A program made the translations under genes and the position numbers. 64,000 nucleotides of DNA from NCBI GenBank assembly GCA_001029295.1, contig LDXJ01000056.1, positions 94,019 to 158,018 of the forward strand. The letters are read 5' to 3'. Positions within the stretch are counted from its first letter, which is position 1. Every line of letters begins with the position of its first letter. Below, in pieces: positions 16,576 to 25,935 of this stretch. The DNA comes from Peptococcaceae bacterium CEB3 (GTDB lineage: Bacteria > Bacillota > Desulfitobacteriia > Desulfitobacteriales > Desulfitobacteriaceae). The notes below the pieces were generated by a model. That model saw only the letters and a program-made list of their open reading frames with translations. It searched no databases and had not been told where the DNA came from.

Positions 16576-18347
16576 GCTAAAGCACCTCTTCTTCCATTAA
16601 AAAATATCACTTTTTGTTTGCGGATATCGACAATCCCGCGGGGCGTAATGCGCACATAGGGCAAACCTGTGAAGGCCAGAAAACCGAGGCCGAAGAGGGG
16701 ATCATCCCAGGGACAGCCCTTAGCTTGGAGATAAGTGTTCAAACTCATCCAGGCCGCGGCAGTCTCAGATAGGCCGGCGCCGGAGAGAAGGCCCCCGATC
16801 CCTAAGGGCACTTCGCCGATGACCCGACCGCCATCGACCAGGACAGCGCCGCCGCCTATTTCCAACATGCGATTGGCCGCCTGCGCCATCTCTTCATCAC
16901 TCGACCCCACCACCATCGGCAGGTGGGTTTCGTGGGCAATGGCACTGGCGTAACCGCCGAACTCCGCCCCAAAGCCGCTGAGGAAGCCGGTCGTCCACTC
17001 TTGCCTCTCTGCAGCCCAAAGGCTGATTTTCATCACCCCCGGCAGGCCGGAAATCTCCAGGCGGCCATCCACGACTGGTACGTCCCAGACACGTTCTTTC
17101 GTGATCGTTTTGTTCACCATGTGCAAAGAGGGCACTTGGACTGAGCCGTTCGCTTCGCTCCTGAGAACAAAATCCCCGGCCTTGACCGGTCTTCTGGGCA
17201 CTCGGCCCTCACGCCAGTCCGCCAGCGTGGTCCGGGGAAAGGACGGAATGCTCACCAGCAACTTCCCGTCCGCGGCTGCGGTTTGCCCGCCGACCCAGAC
17301 TCGTTTCGGCTCGGGCCGACGAATATCCGGCACCAAGAGCATGTCAGCCAGCCGCCCCGGCGCCACTCCGCCAATCTCCTGATCCAGCCCCAGGTAAGTG
17401 GCCGGGTTGATAGTCACCATTTGGATTGCCCGGACCGGAGGAACCCCTAATTCCACCGCGCAGGAAACCAGATAATTCATATAACCGTGCTGAAGGAGAT
17501 CCTGAGGGGCAAACCAATCCGGTGTGAGCATCACCCTGGCGGTATCAAGACCCGGATTCTCTGTGATCAGGCGGGACAACTCCGCCAGGTCCGCCCGGAT
17601 CGAGCCGTGCCGCAAAGCGACATATAGACCTAGACGCAAACGGTGCAAAGCTTCCTCCGCCGTAATGCTTTCATGGCAGGAGGAAAACCCGGCGGCTGTC
17701 AAAGCGTTCAGTTTATCATAAGAGCAGCCGGCCATATGCCCCTCAATTCTCTTGCCTTCCGCTTTTGCCGCCACGAGTTTGGCTAGAAGCTCTTGGTCCG
17801 GCTCCGCCGCAGTCAACCTGCCCCAGGAAGTGACCTCGCTCACCGCCAGGACCCGCGGCCGGGCTAGGAACCGCGCCACATCAGCGGCCGAGAAAATCTC
17901 TCTTCCCTCAAATTCAGACAGCGGAGGACAGGTGGCCGGAGCGGCAAAATAGTAGCGGAACGGAATTGAGCGAGTCGCCTCCAGCATGCGTTCAAACCCT
18001 TCTGTCCCCAGGGCTCCCGTGATGTCATGGGTATCGGTCAGCATCGCCGTCGTGCCGGTGGGCAGAATGTTCTCCGCCAGGACGAGCGGATTGACAATGA
18101 TGTCAGCATGTCCGTGCATATCGATCAAACCGGGCAGCAAGTACATACCTTTCCCATCCACGATTTCCGTGTTCTCTCCAGCCCGCGCCTCAGGCCCGAC
18201 ATAGGCTATCCTTCCCCGCCAGACAGCCACCGCCTGCCCTTCCAATATTTCACCGGAATAGACGTTCACTAAGCGGATATTGTGCAGCAGAAGTTCCGGC
18301 TGTCTTCTCCCCAGCGCCACCTGGATAAGACCCTCCCTGGTTTCCAT
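16572..18347 (-). CDS. Adenine deaminase-like amidohydrolase
   Basis: A 591-residue protein with the full adenine deaminase architecture: N-terminal composite domain, barrel with DMHGHADI, EGHMAGCSYDKLN, HESITAEEALHRL and LTPDWF, then the family C-terminal domain (GGYASAIAHETH, GGGAVLVDGGRV). Classical enzymes have D-T-H-x-H; here DMHGH keeps both histidines. The ATG at 18347 is preferred over the TTG before it. It overlaps had by four bases, so it is embedded in the benzoyl-CoA operon between ferredoxin and had. Such a location is unusual, and its substrate may not be adenine. Its 5' start region is triplicated (see repeat at 18337-18440). Confidence 0.8.
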   Translation of the reverse strand: METREGLIQVALGRRQPELLLHNIRLVNVYSGEILEGQAVAVWRGRIAYVGPEARAGENTEIVDGKGMYLLPGLIDMHGHADIIVNPLVLAENILPTGTTAMLTDTHDITGALGTEGFERMLEATRSIPFRYYFAAPATCPPLSEFEGREIFSAADVARFLARPRVLAVSEVTSWGRLTAAEPDQELLAKLVAAKAEGKRIEGHMAGCSYDKLNALTAAGFSSCHESITAEEALHRLRLGLYVALRHGSIRADLAELSRLITENPGLDTARVMLTPDWFAPQDLLQHGYMNYLVSCAVELGVPPVRAIQMVTINPATYLGLDQEIGGVAPGRLADMLLVPDIRRPEPKRVWVGGQTAAADGKLLVSIPSFPRTTLADWREGRVPRRPVKAGDFVLRSEANGSVQVPSLHMVNKTITKERVWDVPVVDGRLEISGLPGVMKISLWAAERQEWTTGFLSGFGAEFGGYASAIAHETHLPMVVGSSDEEMAQAANRMLEIGGGAVLVDGGRVIGEVPLGIGGLLSGAGLSETAAAWMSLNTYLQAKGCPWDDPLFGLGFLAFTGLPYVRITPRGIVDIRKQKVIFFNGRRGALA

Positions 18348-18440
18348 CAAAGGAATTCCCCCCTCAAATGATCAATTCAATTCTTACTTCACCAGTTTCC
18401 CATGAAGGAATTCACCTTTCTGGTTTCCATAAAAAGGAAT
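18337..18440 (-). repeat. Three copies of the gene-start segment of the adenine-deaminase-like gene
   Basis: On the minus strand the segment GAATTCCTTTGATGGAAACC, covering the true ATG, recurs twice upstream in diverged form: GAATTCCTTCATGGGAAAC (about 18391-18415) and GATTCCTTTTTATGGAAACC (about 18419-18440). The duplications carry a start codon each, but the upstream copies are not followed by a usable gene. Confidence 0.65.
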
Positions 18441-18458
18441 CTACCTTCCCTCTCCGCC

Positions 18459-18743
18459 CTACCAAGAATGCTTGATCGCGTCCGACACGCAGGCGATCTG
18501 GCAGGGCAAACGCAGCGGTCGCCCCGACACCGGTTTGCAGGCGGCACAGATTTGTTTGAGCTTGTTGCGCGCACCCGCGCGCACGGTGGCCACTTCTTCA
18601 TCCCAATCATCAAACTCGATTTCGAAAACTTGACCGGGGCAGCCGTCTAGACAGCCATGTTCTTCGCACAGGGAGCATTTATCCGTATCAAGGCTGATAT
18701 AGTACTCGCCCGATCCATCCTTGTAACCATGGTTGGCAATCAT
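18459..18743 (-). CDS. bzdM: Ferredoxin-like iron-sulfur protein, probable electron donor to benzoyl-CoA reductase
   Basis: A 94-residue protein (start chosen at the ATG at 18743; an in-frame TTG at 18785 would add 14 residues). Cysteine clusters CSLCEEHGCLDGC near the N-terminus and CAACKPVSGRPLRLPCQIAC at the C-terminus suit two [4Fe-4S] clusters, though the spacing departs from textbook ferredoxins. It directly follows bzdQ, the same order as bzdNOPQM in Azoarcus, where the last gene is the ferredoxin for the reductase. Role inferred from order and cysteines. Confidence 0.7.
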   Translation of the reverse strand: MIANHGYKDGSGEYYISLDTDKCSLCEEHGCLDGCPGQVFEIEFDDWDEEVATVRAGARNKLKQICAACKPVSGRPLRLPCQIACVSDAIKHSW

Positions 18744-18856
18744 CTTCACACCCGCTTTCTTCGTCCTGGCACAGCTCGGGGTCAAGAAACGATCAGAGAA
18801 GGTCGGCTCCCAGAGTGCCGGAACAGACTTGCCGGCTTTGGCAGGAAAGGGTTTGC

Positions 18857-19771
18857 CTACCGGCCCGCCATTTTTCCCTGCAGCGCGGGTTTGTCTTTAC
18901 CGGCCTTGGCGAACAAAGCCTTGGCGAAAAGGGCCCCGCCCAAAGCGCCGGCAATCTGGGTGTCATAGATGGGTTTTAAAGCCTCTACCCCCAGAATCCG
19001 TTCAATTCGTTGGACCACACCGGGATTTTTGGCGATACCACCGGTGATAGCAAAGTCTTTTTCCATGCCATTTCGCTCCAGCAGACTCACAACCCGGCTT
19101 GCCATCGCCGAGCAGTACGCCGCCAAAACCTTCTCTTTGGACCAACCGGCCCGCAGCAAACCGGTAGCTTCCGTTTTGGCAAAGACCACACAGGTGCTGG
19201 ATACCGGAGCCGGTTCTTCCTCGACACTTAAAGACATGGCCCCCACTTCCTCGATCGGTACCGCCAACAGGTTGGCAAACACCTCCATGCCCCGCCCGGT
19301 TCCGGCGGCACACTTGTCGTTCATGAGGAAAGAAGTCACCTTGCCTCTCTCGTCACAGTGAATTGCCTTACAATCCTGTCCACCCATGTCCAGGAGGGTA
19401 CGCACAGTCGGTCCGTACATAAAGTTCGCTCCCCGGGCGTGACAGGCAATTTCCGTGACCGCTTTGTTGGCAAAAGGCACGTTCACCCGGCCATAACCGG
19501 TTCCAACCGTGAAGCGGATATCATCTAGCGTCAGCCCTGTTCCTTCCATGGCCCAATTGATAGCATCAATGGCCGAGCTCGGGCTGTCGGAGCCTGTGCG
19601 CATGTTGGAAAAGGCGTAGAGCTCCCCGTCAACCATAATCACTGCTTGCGAACTGGTCGAGCCCACATCGACGCCGGCCGTAACCAAACTTCCGCGCCAG
19701 TCCGGGATATCCGGGTTCTTCCAGTTGTACTCTTTCCATCTCCAATATTCCTTCGTCTCATTCTCATTCAT
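18857..19771 (-). CDS. bzdQ: Benzoyl-CoA reductase, alpha-type ATP-binding activator subunit
   Basis: A 304-residue ASKHA ATPase of the BcrA/BzdQ group. The ATP fold begins GVDVGSTSSQAVIMVDG. The cluster cysteines are in NDKCAAGTGRGMEVFA and STCVVFAKTEATGLL, which hold the [4Fe-4S] shared with the delta subunit. IAKNPGVVQRIE lies near the end. The tryptophan-rich N-terminus (KEYWRWKEYNW) and the short length resemble BzdQ rather than the 430-residue Thauera BcrA. The ATG at 19771 follows AAGGAGG. It couples ATP hydrolysis to low-potential electron transfer onto benzoyl-CoA. A 15-bp duplication near 18903-18932 repeats LFAKA at the C-terminus. Confidence 0.88.
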   Translation of the reverse strand: MNENETKEYWRWKEYNWKNPDIPDWRGSLVTAGVDVGSTSSQAVIMVDGELYAFSNMRTGSDSPSSAIDAINWAMEGTGLTLDDIRFTVGTGYGRVNVPFANKAVTEIACHARGANFMYGPTVRTLLDMGGQDCKAIHCDERGKVTSFLMNDKCAAGTGRGMEVFANLLAVPIEEVGAMSLSVEEEPAPVSSTCVVFAKTEATGLLRAGWSKEKVLAAYCSAMASRVVSLLERNGMEKDFAITGGIAKNPGVVQRIERILGVEALKPIYDTQIAGALGGALFAKALFAKAGKDKPALQGKMAGR

Positions 19772-19820
19772 AGGGTTCAACCTCCTTCTCCATTATGCTC
19801 CTCAGCTTTCCGTCCACAGC

Positions 19821-20074
19821 TTCTCCTTCCCATGTTCTCCTGCCCAGGTTCTCCTTCTCAGACTTCTCCTTCACAGCTTCGCTCCCTGCCGTCGACTTCC
19901 CGATTCGTCCAATCCATCCCCGCACCCGGTCGGACTTTCGCACTTCTCACCTTCGTCCTCCGAATCCGTGCTTCCGGCCTCTGATCTCCGTCTCTGATCT
20001 TCGTCTCTAACCTCCGGCCTCTGACCTCCGCCTCTAACCTCCGGCCTCTGAGCTCCGACCTCTGAGCTCCGGTG
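19821..20074 (-). repeat. Two tandem minisatellites in the bzdP-bzdQ gap
   Basis: The 305-bp gap holds no gene. At 19821-19880 a 14-bp unit (TTCTCCTTCCCAGG on plus) repeats about four to five times. At 19975-20074 a 13-14-bp unit (CCTCTGACCTCCGG) repeats about seven times with single-base changes. The unit also occurs at 13445-13463, 13598-13649 and, diverged, about 39100-39131. Confidence 0.8.
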
Positions 20075-20076
20075 CC

Positions 20077-20847
20077 CTACGCGATCTCTGCCGCATAAAC
20101 GGCCGCTCCCAAGGCACTGACGTAGTCGGGGTCTTCCGGAACCCTGATATCCTTCTGCAAGTCATCTTTAAGGGATTGAACCAGACCTTGGTTACGCCCC
20201 GGGCCCCCGATGAGCGCCAGGTCATCCAAAAGGCCCACCCTGCGGACCATTGAGCTCACCCGGTTGGACACCCCATCGTGCACGGCGCGGGCAATATCCT
20301 CCTTCGGGGTCTTTTGGTGAATGAGGGATACCACCTCGGATTCCGCAAAGACGACACACTGGGCATTCATCGGAACTTCTTTGCTGTAGCGCATGGACAG
20401 AGGACCCATTTCTTCCGGAGTGGTCTGCAAGGCCCTGGCCATGGACTCGACAAAAGAACCCGCTCCGGCGGCACATTTTTCGTTACTGGCAAAATCAGCG
20501 ATTTTTCCGTCAGATGTCAGCTTAATCGCCCGTCCTTCCTCGGCCCCCAGATCTATCACTGTGTTCACTGTGGGCACAAAATAACGTGCTCCCTTGGCCG
20601 CTGAACCGATCTCCGTGATATTTTCCTGAGCGAATTTCACTTCGTTGCGCCCCACACCCGTCGATACGACCGCCGTAACCTCAGCCGAGTCGATCCTAGC
20701 AGCCCGCAGGGCCAATTCATAAGCTTGCCCCGCCGATTCATTGGCGTCAAACCCCGTCAAAATCAGCGCCTTGCCGATAACTTGCCCGTCTTTCAAGACC
20801 ACGGCTTTGGTATTGCGGTTACCGCTGTCGATTCCTACTGTAATCAT
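20077..20847 (-). CDS. bzdP: Benzoyl-CoA reductase, delta-type ATP-binding activator subunit
   Basis: A 256-residue ASKHA ATPase, partner of BzdQ. ATP fold GIDSGNRNTKAVVLKDG; cluster cysteines in NEKCAAGAGSFVESMA and AQCVVFAESEVVSLI; GGPGRNQGLVQSL matches the family end motif. AAGGAGG precedes the ATG at 20847. Length fits the delta subunit. The heterodimer with BzdQ bridges one [4Fe-4S] cluster and drives ATP-dependent electron transfer to the BzdNO catalytic module. Confidence 0.87.
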   Translation of the reverse strand: MITVGIDSGNRNTKAVVLKDGQVIGKALILTGFDANESAGQAYELALRAARIDSAEVTAVVSTGVGRNEVKFAQENITEIGSAAKGARYFVPTVNTVIDLGAEEGRAIKLTSDGKIADFASNEKCAAGAGSFVESMARALQTTPEEMGPLSMRYSKEVPMNAQCVVFAESEVVSLIHQKTPKEDIARAVHDGVSNRVSSMVRRVGLLDDLALIGGPGRNQGLVQSLKDDLQKDIRVPEDPDYVSALGAAVYAAEIA

Positions 20848-20880
20848 TTTGCAACCTCCTTCGTCAGAGTAAAGCCCTCA

Positions 20881-20998
20881 GTCGTTGCGACAAACTCACA
20901 TGCGTTTAGCCTGGTCCGCACTCACTGCGACAAACTACCATGCGCTTAGCCTGACCCGCACTCACTGCGACAAACTCACGTGCTCTTTCCCGAACCCG
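20881..20998 (-). repeat. 40-bp direct repeat, three copies
   Basis: In the bzdO-bzdP gap the segment GCGACAAACT...ATGCGCTTAGCCTG starts at 20887, 20927 and 20967, an exact 40-bp period. The third copy decays after about 16 bases. No gene is seen in the 223-bp gap. Confidence 0.8.
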
Positions 20999-21070
20999 CC
21001 GCCTTCGCTTTCCCGAGCCTGCAGCCACTGTGGGCGGCCCGGTTTGCGGCGACTACCGGGTCGCTCAAGA

Positions 21071-22378
21071 TCAGCGTATTTTTTTGACGCCCAGGCTTTC
21101 CATAAAAGCGTCCACCCGGGCCATGGTCATATTTTCATCAAACTCGCGCTCATCACCCATATTTCCTTCAAAGGTCATGACCGGAAAACCCGCTTTCAGA
21201 AGTCCGAGGCGATTTTCGGCAATCCCCAGGCTTAGACCTTCGCAGCCGCGGTTGTAGTGAAGCATGATACCATTGAGTTTCCATTCCTTGGCGATGCGCA
21301 GCATCATATCGGTCTTCAACTGAGGATGATAAAAATGCTGCCATTCCGGTTTGGAGAGGTTCCAGTCCACCATGAGTTCCAGCGCTTGCTGACGGGTTTT
21401 AATCTCCAGGCCTTTCTCCATAGGTGTGGTGCGCGGGCCCCAACTGCCGTCTTCCTTGACTTCCCAGATACCTTCTAAGCCAAACGTGTAGAGGGAACCC
21501 ACGGAGACCGCCCCATATCGCTCCAGATACCGGAAGATTTTAAGAAAAGCCCAAGGCGGCTGGGTATCGGACATAAGACGGACCTGTTCGTTACCGACAG
21601 CGGCAATTCCCCTGGCCACCCGATCTTTGACCTCTGCCAGAAGCTCGGCATAGAAGTCCGCCACTTCCCGCGATGCCTTGCTCAAAGTCGCCAAGACATA
21701 GAGAGAATACATGGTCTTTTCCTCAAGAGGAGCGGGTACCGCTTTGTTCTCGGCACACACCGCAGCCCAGAGGGAGGTGCTGCGCATTTCGTTCTTGACC
21801 GCCTCGATGAAAAGTTCATCGTCGAATTTCCGGCCCGTCGTTTTTTCCAGCCACTCCACCCCATCCTGGAGTTGATCCACGATGTATTTGACCTTGGCCG
21901 GGGTGACATCTTTATAGGGACCTGCCGCCACATCGACATCCCACATGGGAATTCCGCCTTCTAAATCAGACACCACTTGGTACCACTTGGCGTGGCTGCA
22001 ACAGATATGGTCTTGCCAAATGAAGTCTGGTTTAGGATACCCGCCGCCATAAGGGTACTTGTCGATCAAAATGGATCCCCAGTACAACCGCATATAGGAG
22101 CAGAGGTCGCGGGCATAACCCGCATTTTCCGAAGCTTCCAAACATTCCAGGGAAAGCTCTTTATTATGGGCCAAGGTCGCCCCATAGGGTTCACTGGTCA
22201 GAGAGTAGACGTCCCTTCCCAGCCCGGCCGGAACGGCATCAAAGGACCAGGCCCCTCCGGCCCAGCGCAGTCCCCCGTTCTTGTGGGCATCCCTGTAGTT
22301 AAGATAGTATTTCTCCCGCAATTCCTTGGCCTTGCCCCAAAGCTGCAAGGGTTCAGTCGGATAGATCTGTGTGCTCAT
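21071..22378 (-). CDS. bzdO: Benzoyl-CoA reductase, beta-type catalytic subunit
   Basis: A 435-residue member of the 2-hydroxyglutaryl-CoA dehydratase component D/BcrB family. Cysteines for the substrate-site [4Fe-4S] cluster are in [11 protein letters not shown] near 150 and [12 protein letters not shown] near 375. GGGAGGGG precedes the ATG. It lies between bzdN and bzdP, the order known from the Azoarcus bzd cluster. With BzdN it forms the module where benzoyl-CoA is reduced to cyclohexa-1,5-diene-1-carbonyl-CoA. Confidence 0.88.
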   Translation of the reverse strand: MSTQIYPTEPLQLWGKAKELREKYYLNYRDAHKNGGLRWAGGAWSFDAVPAGLGRDVYSLTSEPYGATLAHNKELSLECLEASENAGYARDLCSYMRLYWGSILIDKYPYGGGYPKPDFIWQDHICCSHAKWYQVVSDLEGGIPMWDVDVAAGPYKDVTPAKVKYIVDQLQDGVEWLEKTTGRKFDDELFIEAVKNEMRSTSLWAAVCAENKAVPAPLEEKTMYSLYVLATLSKASREVADFYAELLAEVKDRVARGIAAVGNEQVRLMSDTQPPWAFLKIFRYLERYGAVSVGSLYTFGLEGIWEVKEDGSWGPRTTPMEKGLEIKTRQQALELMVDWNLSKPEWQHFYHPQLKTDMMLRIAKEWKLNGIMLHYNRGCEGLSLGIAENRLGLLKAGFPVMTFEGNMGDEREFDENMTMARVDAFMESLGVKKIR

Positions 22379-22395
22379 TCTATTCCCCTCCCTAT

Positions 22396-23523
22396 TTAGA
22401 ACAAGTCCTCTTGCCGCATCATTTCCAGGAAAGCCTCGACCCGGATCCTGAACGGCCCGAGTGGAGCAGTGACATCAAACTCCAGAAACAGGGTGGGAAT
22501 CCCTTTCCCTTTCAAGACCTTTTGAATCGCCGGGATATCCAGTTCGTGCGGATCACAGAATTTTTGCTGGATCACAATAACTCCTTGAACGCCATAATCC
22601 TCGATCAGTTGCTCGATGTGTTCGAGTCGCTTGCGCTGCGGCCAATCCTTGGTCGGGCAGGGCACCCGATCGACATACCGGTTGGCAATCTCCAAGAGGC
22701 GGTCCTCATTTGGCACGCTTTCATTCCAGAAGTAGCGCGTTCCCGTACAATGATCATCGATGACAAAGGTGGCTCCGCAGACTTGTTCAACCATCTCAGT
22801 AAAGGGAATATCGTCATTCTCGCTGCCCAGGATCATGAGCCTTTCTCCGGTCGACCGCTTGAGCTCCCGCTGGGGCAGTTGCTCCAACAGTTCCCGCAAG
22901 GCTTGGTTGTGCTCCCGTTTGTCCGTCATTTGGCTGGAAAGCACCAGGTACATCGCCTCTTGTCCGGTAAGCGGCGGGTTTTCCTGTCTCCTCAGTTCGA
23001 AGATCTGTTTGAGCAGACGCCGGTTGGTGTTGACAATATCAATGCCTCGATCCAAATCGGCGTCCGTGATCGCTTGACCCGTCCATTCTTCCACCGCACC
23101 TTTGAATTGTTCCAACTCCGCGCGCAAAAAGGTACGGGAATGATCGCTTTGGACATTGTGAGGCATAGGCAAATAGTAACTGAACTCCGTCGGCCGGTGC
23201 AAATCCCAACTTGTATAAGCCTGCCGTATGTGCAAACAGGACTGGGCAATGGTAATACCGTCCAGATAGGAAAACCTGTCTTTAAGCCCTTGGGCCAGCA
23301 CATCACGAGAGAAGGGACAGTACATGCCGAAAATATGCGGTTCAGTCACATCTTGAGGCTCGTGTCCACCCAGAATTCGGACAGGCAGGACATTGGCGGC
23401 ATAAAGGATTTCTTCCGGCACATAGGTGCAAAAATAGCCAATAACCTTGCCCCCGCTTCTTTCTTTCCAGTCCCTGGCGTAATCATGTCGTTTTGCATAC
23501 CATTGCTCAAATTGCGTGAACAT
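22396..23523 (-). CDS. bzdN: Benzoyl-CoA reductase, gamma-type catalytic subunit
   Basis: A 375-residue BcrC/BzdN-type subunit. [23 protein letters not shown] near residues 28-50 is the signature of 2-hydroxyacyl-CoA dehydratase-like catalytic subunits. Further cysteines in [17 protein letters not shown] and [10 protein letters not shown] are cluster or substrate-site candidates. A GGAGAGAGGAG site precedes the ATG. It starts the N-O-P-Q-M order. Together with BzdO it binds benzoyl-CoA. Assignment to ring reduction rather than hydroxyacyl-CoA dehydration rests on the surrounding aromatic genes and subunit sizes. Confidence 0.87.
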   Translation of the reverse strand: MFTQFEQWYAKRHDYARDWKERSGGKVIGYFCTYVPEEILYAANVLPVRILGGHEPQDVTEPHIFGMYCPFSRDVLAQGLKDRFSYLDGITIAQSCLHIRQAYTSWDLHRPTEFSYYLPMPHNVQSDHSRTFLRAELEQFKGAVEEWTGQAITDADLDRGIDIVNTNRRLLKQIFELRRQENPPLTGQEAMYLVLSSQMTDKREHNQALRELLEQLPQRELKRSTGERLMILGSENDDIPFTEMVEQVCGATFVIDDHCTGTRYFWNESVPNEDRLLEIANRYVDRVPCPTKDWPQRKRLEHIEQLIEDYGVQGVIVIQQKFCDPHELDIPAIQKVLKGKGIPTLFLEFDVTAPLGPFRIRVEAFLEMMRQEDLF

Positions 23524-23556
23524 GCCTCTATCTCCTCTCTCCTCTTTTGCCGCTCC

Positions 23557-24522
23557 TCAGCCTCGCTTCAATTCGCTTCCGCAGACGCCGCAGAACTTGA
23601 ATTCTTCCGGAATTCCTTTCGCACCACAGCTCGGACAAGTGTGGGTGTAGGGACCGTAAAGAAACTCACTGGAACCCCCTTCCGCCGCTTTCGTCCGCAA
23701 ACCGATGTAGTCTTTGGGCCGCTTCTCGACAAAAGCGTTCATCCCTTCATAAGGCTCGACCGAGGCAAAGTGCAAAGCCAACCATTCCTTGGCGTGCCCC
23801 ACGGTGGAACTCCAAGCGAGATCTTTCCAGAAATTTGTCTGCTGCTTTGTATAGCGCAGACACTCGGGGAATTTGTGCACGAGCTTATCGGCCATGGTGG
23901 CCACCGCCTGATCGAGCTGGTCGCGTGGCACAACCTGGTTCACCAAACCCCATTCCAGGCATTTTTGAGCCGGAACCGGTTCGCTGAGGAAGAGCATTTC
24001 CCGCGCCCGCCGATCTCCGACGATGATAGGAAGCCACTGGGTGGCCCCACCGGCCGCCACACTGCCCACCATGGTTCCTACCTGTTGAATGGAAGCATCT
24101 TCTACCATGATTCCCAAATCGCAGGCCATATTGAATTCATTACCACCGCCGGCGACCATCCCGTTAATGCGGGCAATCGTAGGTTTGCCAATATTGCGTA
24201 AAACATCGTGACACTCCGTAAAGACTCCCATCCACTTCCAGTAATCCCGGGGCTTCTTCGTATAATCCTCAGCGTATTCTTTGACATCCCCACCCGAACA
24301 AAAAGCTTTTTCTCCCGCACCGGTAAGCACAACCACCGCCACGGAGTCGTCCCAGGAAGCATCCCGGAAAGCTGTGGTCAATTCCTGCAAGGTCAACGTA
24401 CTGTAAGAGTTATAGACATGGGGCCGGTTGATCGTGACGGTGGCGACCCAGTCCTTTTTCTCGTAAATGACCTCCCGAAAATCAAATTCGCTCGTCGCTT
24501 TTCCTGTGAAACGTGGACTCAT
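23557..24522 (-). CDS. Crotonase-fold ring-opening hydrolase (MenB/BadI/Oah-like) with zinc ribbon
   Basis: A 321-residue crotonase-fold protein. INRPHVYNSYST, KAFCSGGDVKEYAEDYTKKP, NGMVAGGGNEFNMACD and GSVAAGGATQWLP are present, the last resembling the MenB/BadI/Oah branch that makes or breaks rings rather than simple hydratases. The C-terminus adds CPSCGAKGIPEEFKFCGVCG, a four-cysteine zinc ribbon not usual in these enzymes. It directly precedes bzdN. The likely step is hydrolytic ring opening (6-oxocyclohex-1-ene- or 2-oxocyclohexane-carbonyl-CoA). At 321 residues it is shorter than the 360-380 of characterised Oah/BamA. A dienoyl-CoA hydratase role is the alternative. Confidence 0.7.
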   Translation of the reverse strand: MSPRFTGKATSEFDFREVIYEKKDWVATVTINRPHVYNSYSTLTLQELTTAFRDASWDDSVAVVVLTGAGEKAFCSGGDVKEYAEDYTKKPRDYWKWMGVFTECHDVLRNIGKPTIARINGMVAGGGNEFNMACDLGIMVEDASIQQVGTMVGSVAAGGATQWLPIIVGDRRAREMLFLSEPVPAQKCLEWGLVNQVVPRDQLDQAVATMADKLVHKFPECLRYTKQQTNFWKDLAWSSTVGHAKEWLALHFASVEPYEGMNAFVEKRPKDYIGLRTKAAEGGSSEFLYGPYTHTCPSCGAKGIPEEFKFCGVCGSELKRG

Positions 24523-24620
24523 GATTCTTCATCCTTTCTTTTACACTCGTCGGATTTCTTCAGTTGTAAATTAAACCCATCGGTCCCTTAGACTCACCGA
24601 CTCCTTTTAAGCTCCCAAAT

Positions 24621-25811
24621 TTAATGGATGCCCTCAACGATCATAGCCATCCCCTGCCCCCCGCCGATACACAGGGTCACCAGGCCGTAACGGGTTTGTC
24701 TGCGGCGCATCTCATAAAGCAAAGTCGTCATCAGCCGCGCCCCGGTGGCCCCGATGGGATGACCCAGAGCAATAGCGCCCCCGTTGACGTTCACTTTTCC
24801 CACATCCAACCCCAATTCCCGGATCACAGCCAAGGACTGGGAGGCAAAGGCTTCATTGAGCTCAATCAATCCAATGTCCCCTATGCTTAAGCCCGCCTGT
24901 TTCAAGGCTTTACGCACTGCCGGCACCGGCCCAATCCCCATGATTTGCGGAGGCACCCCCACGACGGCATCCGTCACTAACCTGGCCAGGGGCTTCAGAC
25001 CCAGTTCTTTGGCCTTCTCCACCGACAGCAAAACCACGGCGGCAGCGGCATCGTTACGGCCACATGAATTTCCGGCCGTCACGGATCCCCCGGGGCGAAA
25101 GGCTGGCTTTAAGGCGGCCAGCTTCTCCAGACTCGTATCTCGTGGATGTTCATCTGTCGCAAAGACGAGGGTACCTTTGCGGACGGGTACGTTAACCGGA
25201 ACAATTTCTTCTTGAAACAGTCCCGCCGCCAAAGCTTTATGACAGCGCTGCTGGCTTTGCAGGGCGAAGGCGTCCTGATCCGCCCGGGAAACATGAAACT
25301 GTTCGGCCACATTTTCCGCCGTATCCCCCATGGAAACAGGGCCATACAGAGAAATGGGCTGTCCCCCCGGACCGGCTTCCGTCAGAGAGTCCACCAAGAC
25401 ACCGTCTCCGGAACCGTACCCGTAACGGGCATTCTTTAGATAGAACGGTGCCCTGCTCAGGTTTTCCGTCCCTCCCGCTACGACCACCTCCGCCCGCCCC
25501 GTTTGGATCTCCTGAGCCCCGCTGCTAATGGCCTGAAGACCCGAGGCACACTGGCGGTGAACGGTGAACGCCGCCGCCTCTTCCGGAATCCCGGCCAAGA
25601 GAGAGATGACTCGAGCTATGTTGGCGGCCTCCGTGGTCTGGCGGGACCACCCCATAATCACCTCCTCAACTACCTGGGGACTCACTCCCGCCCGTGCCAG
25701 CGCTTCCTTAACAACTAGGGCCCCCAGATCCTGTGGCGGGATGTCTTTAAGTGAGCCACCGATCGTGCCGATGGCCGTCCGCACCGCACTGACAATCACA
25801 ACCTCTTTCAT
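24621..25811 (-). CDS. Acetyl-CoA acetyltransferase-type thiolase
   Basis: A 396-residue thiolase. Nucleophile in [12 protein letters not shown] near 88; [28 protein letters not shown]; second cysteine in [10 protein letters not shown] near 380. The usual AGNASGxNDGAA appears as [13 protein letters not shown], an extra cysteine close to the CoA-binding loop. The ATG at 25811 follows GGGAGGGG. In the operon it suits thiolytic cleavage of 3-oxopimeloyl-CoA or acetoacetyl-CoA at the end of ring degradation. Confidence 0.88.
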   Translation of the reverse strand: MKEVVIVSAVRTAIGTIGGSLKDIPPQDLGALVVKEALARAGVSPQVVEEVIMGWSRQTTEAANIARVISLLAGIPEEAAAFTVHRQCASGLQAISSGAQEIQTGRAEVVVAGGTENLSRAPFYLKNARYGYGSGDGVLVDSLTEAGPGGQPISLYGPVSMGDTAENVAEQFHVSRADQDAFALQSQQRCHKALAAGLFQEEIVPVNVPVRKGTLVFATDEHPRDTSLEKLAALKPAFRPGGSVTAGNSCGRNDAAAAVVLLSVEKAKELGLKPLARLVTDAVVGVPPQIMGIGPVPAVRKALKQAGLSIGDIGLIELNEAFASQSLAVIRELGLDVGKVNVNGGAIALGHPIGATGARLMTTLLYEMRRRQTRYGLVTLCIGGGQGMAMIVEGIH

Positions 25812-25872
25812 CAAACCCCTCCCAGTCTCTTCATCCTTTCAACCCTGAGCCGGCACCATTTCTCCGCGTCCA

Positions 25873-25925
25873 TTCTCATATCTACTGTTCGTTCTCATAT
25901 CTACAGTCGACTTTCATAACTCCGG
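25873..25925 (-). repeat. 19-bp tandem repeat, about three copies
   Basis: In the SDR-thiolase gap, TTCTCATATCTACWGTYSR units (plus strand) start at 25873, 25892 and 25911, the last diverged. Confidence 0.65.
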
Positions 25926-25935
25926 AACCGCTGCC

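Noticed and set aside
22369..24201. Long plus-strand ORF of 610 codons
   Set aside because: It lies antisense to bzdN and the ring-opening hydrolase, whose frames carry family motifs and ribosome sites. The plus reading shows no domain.
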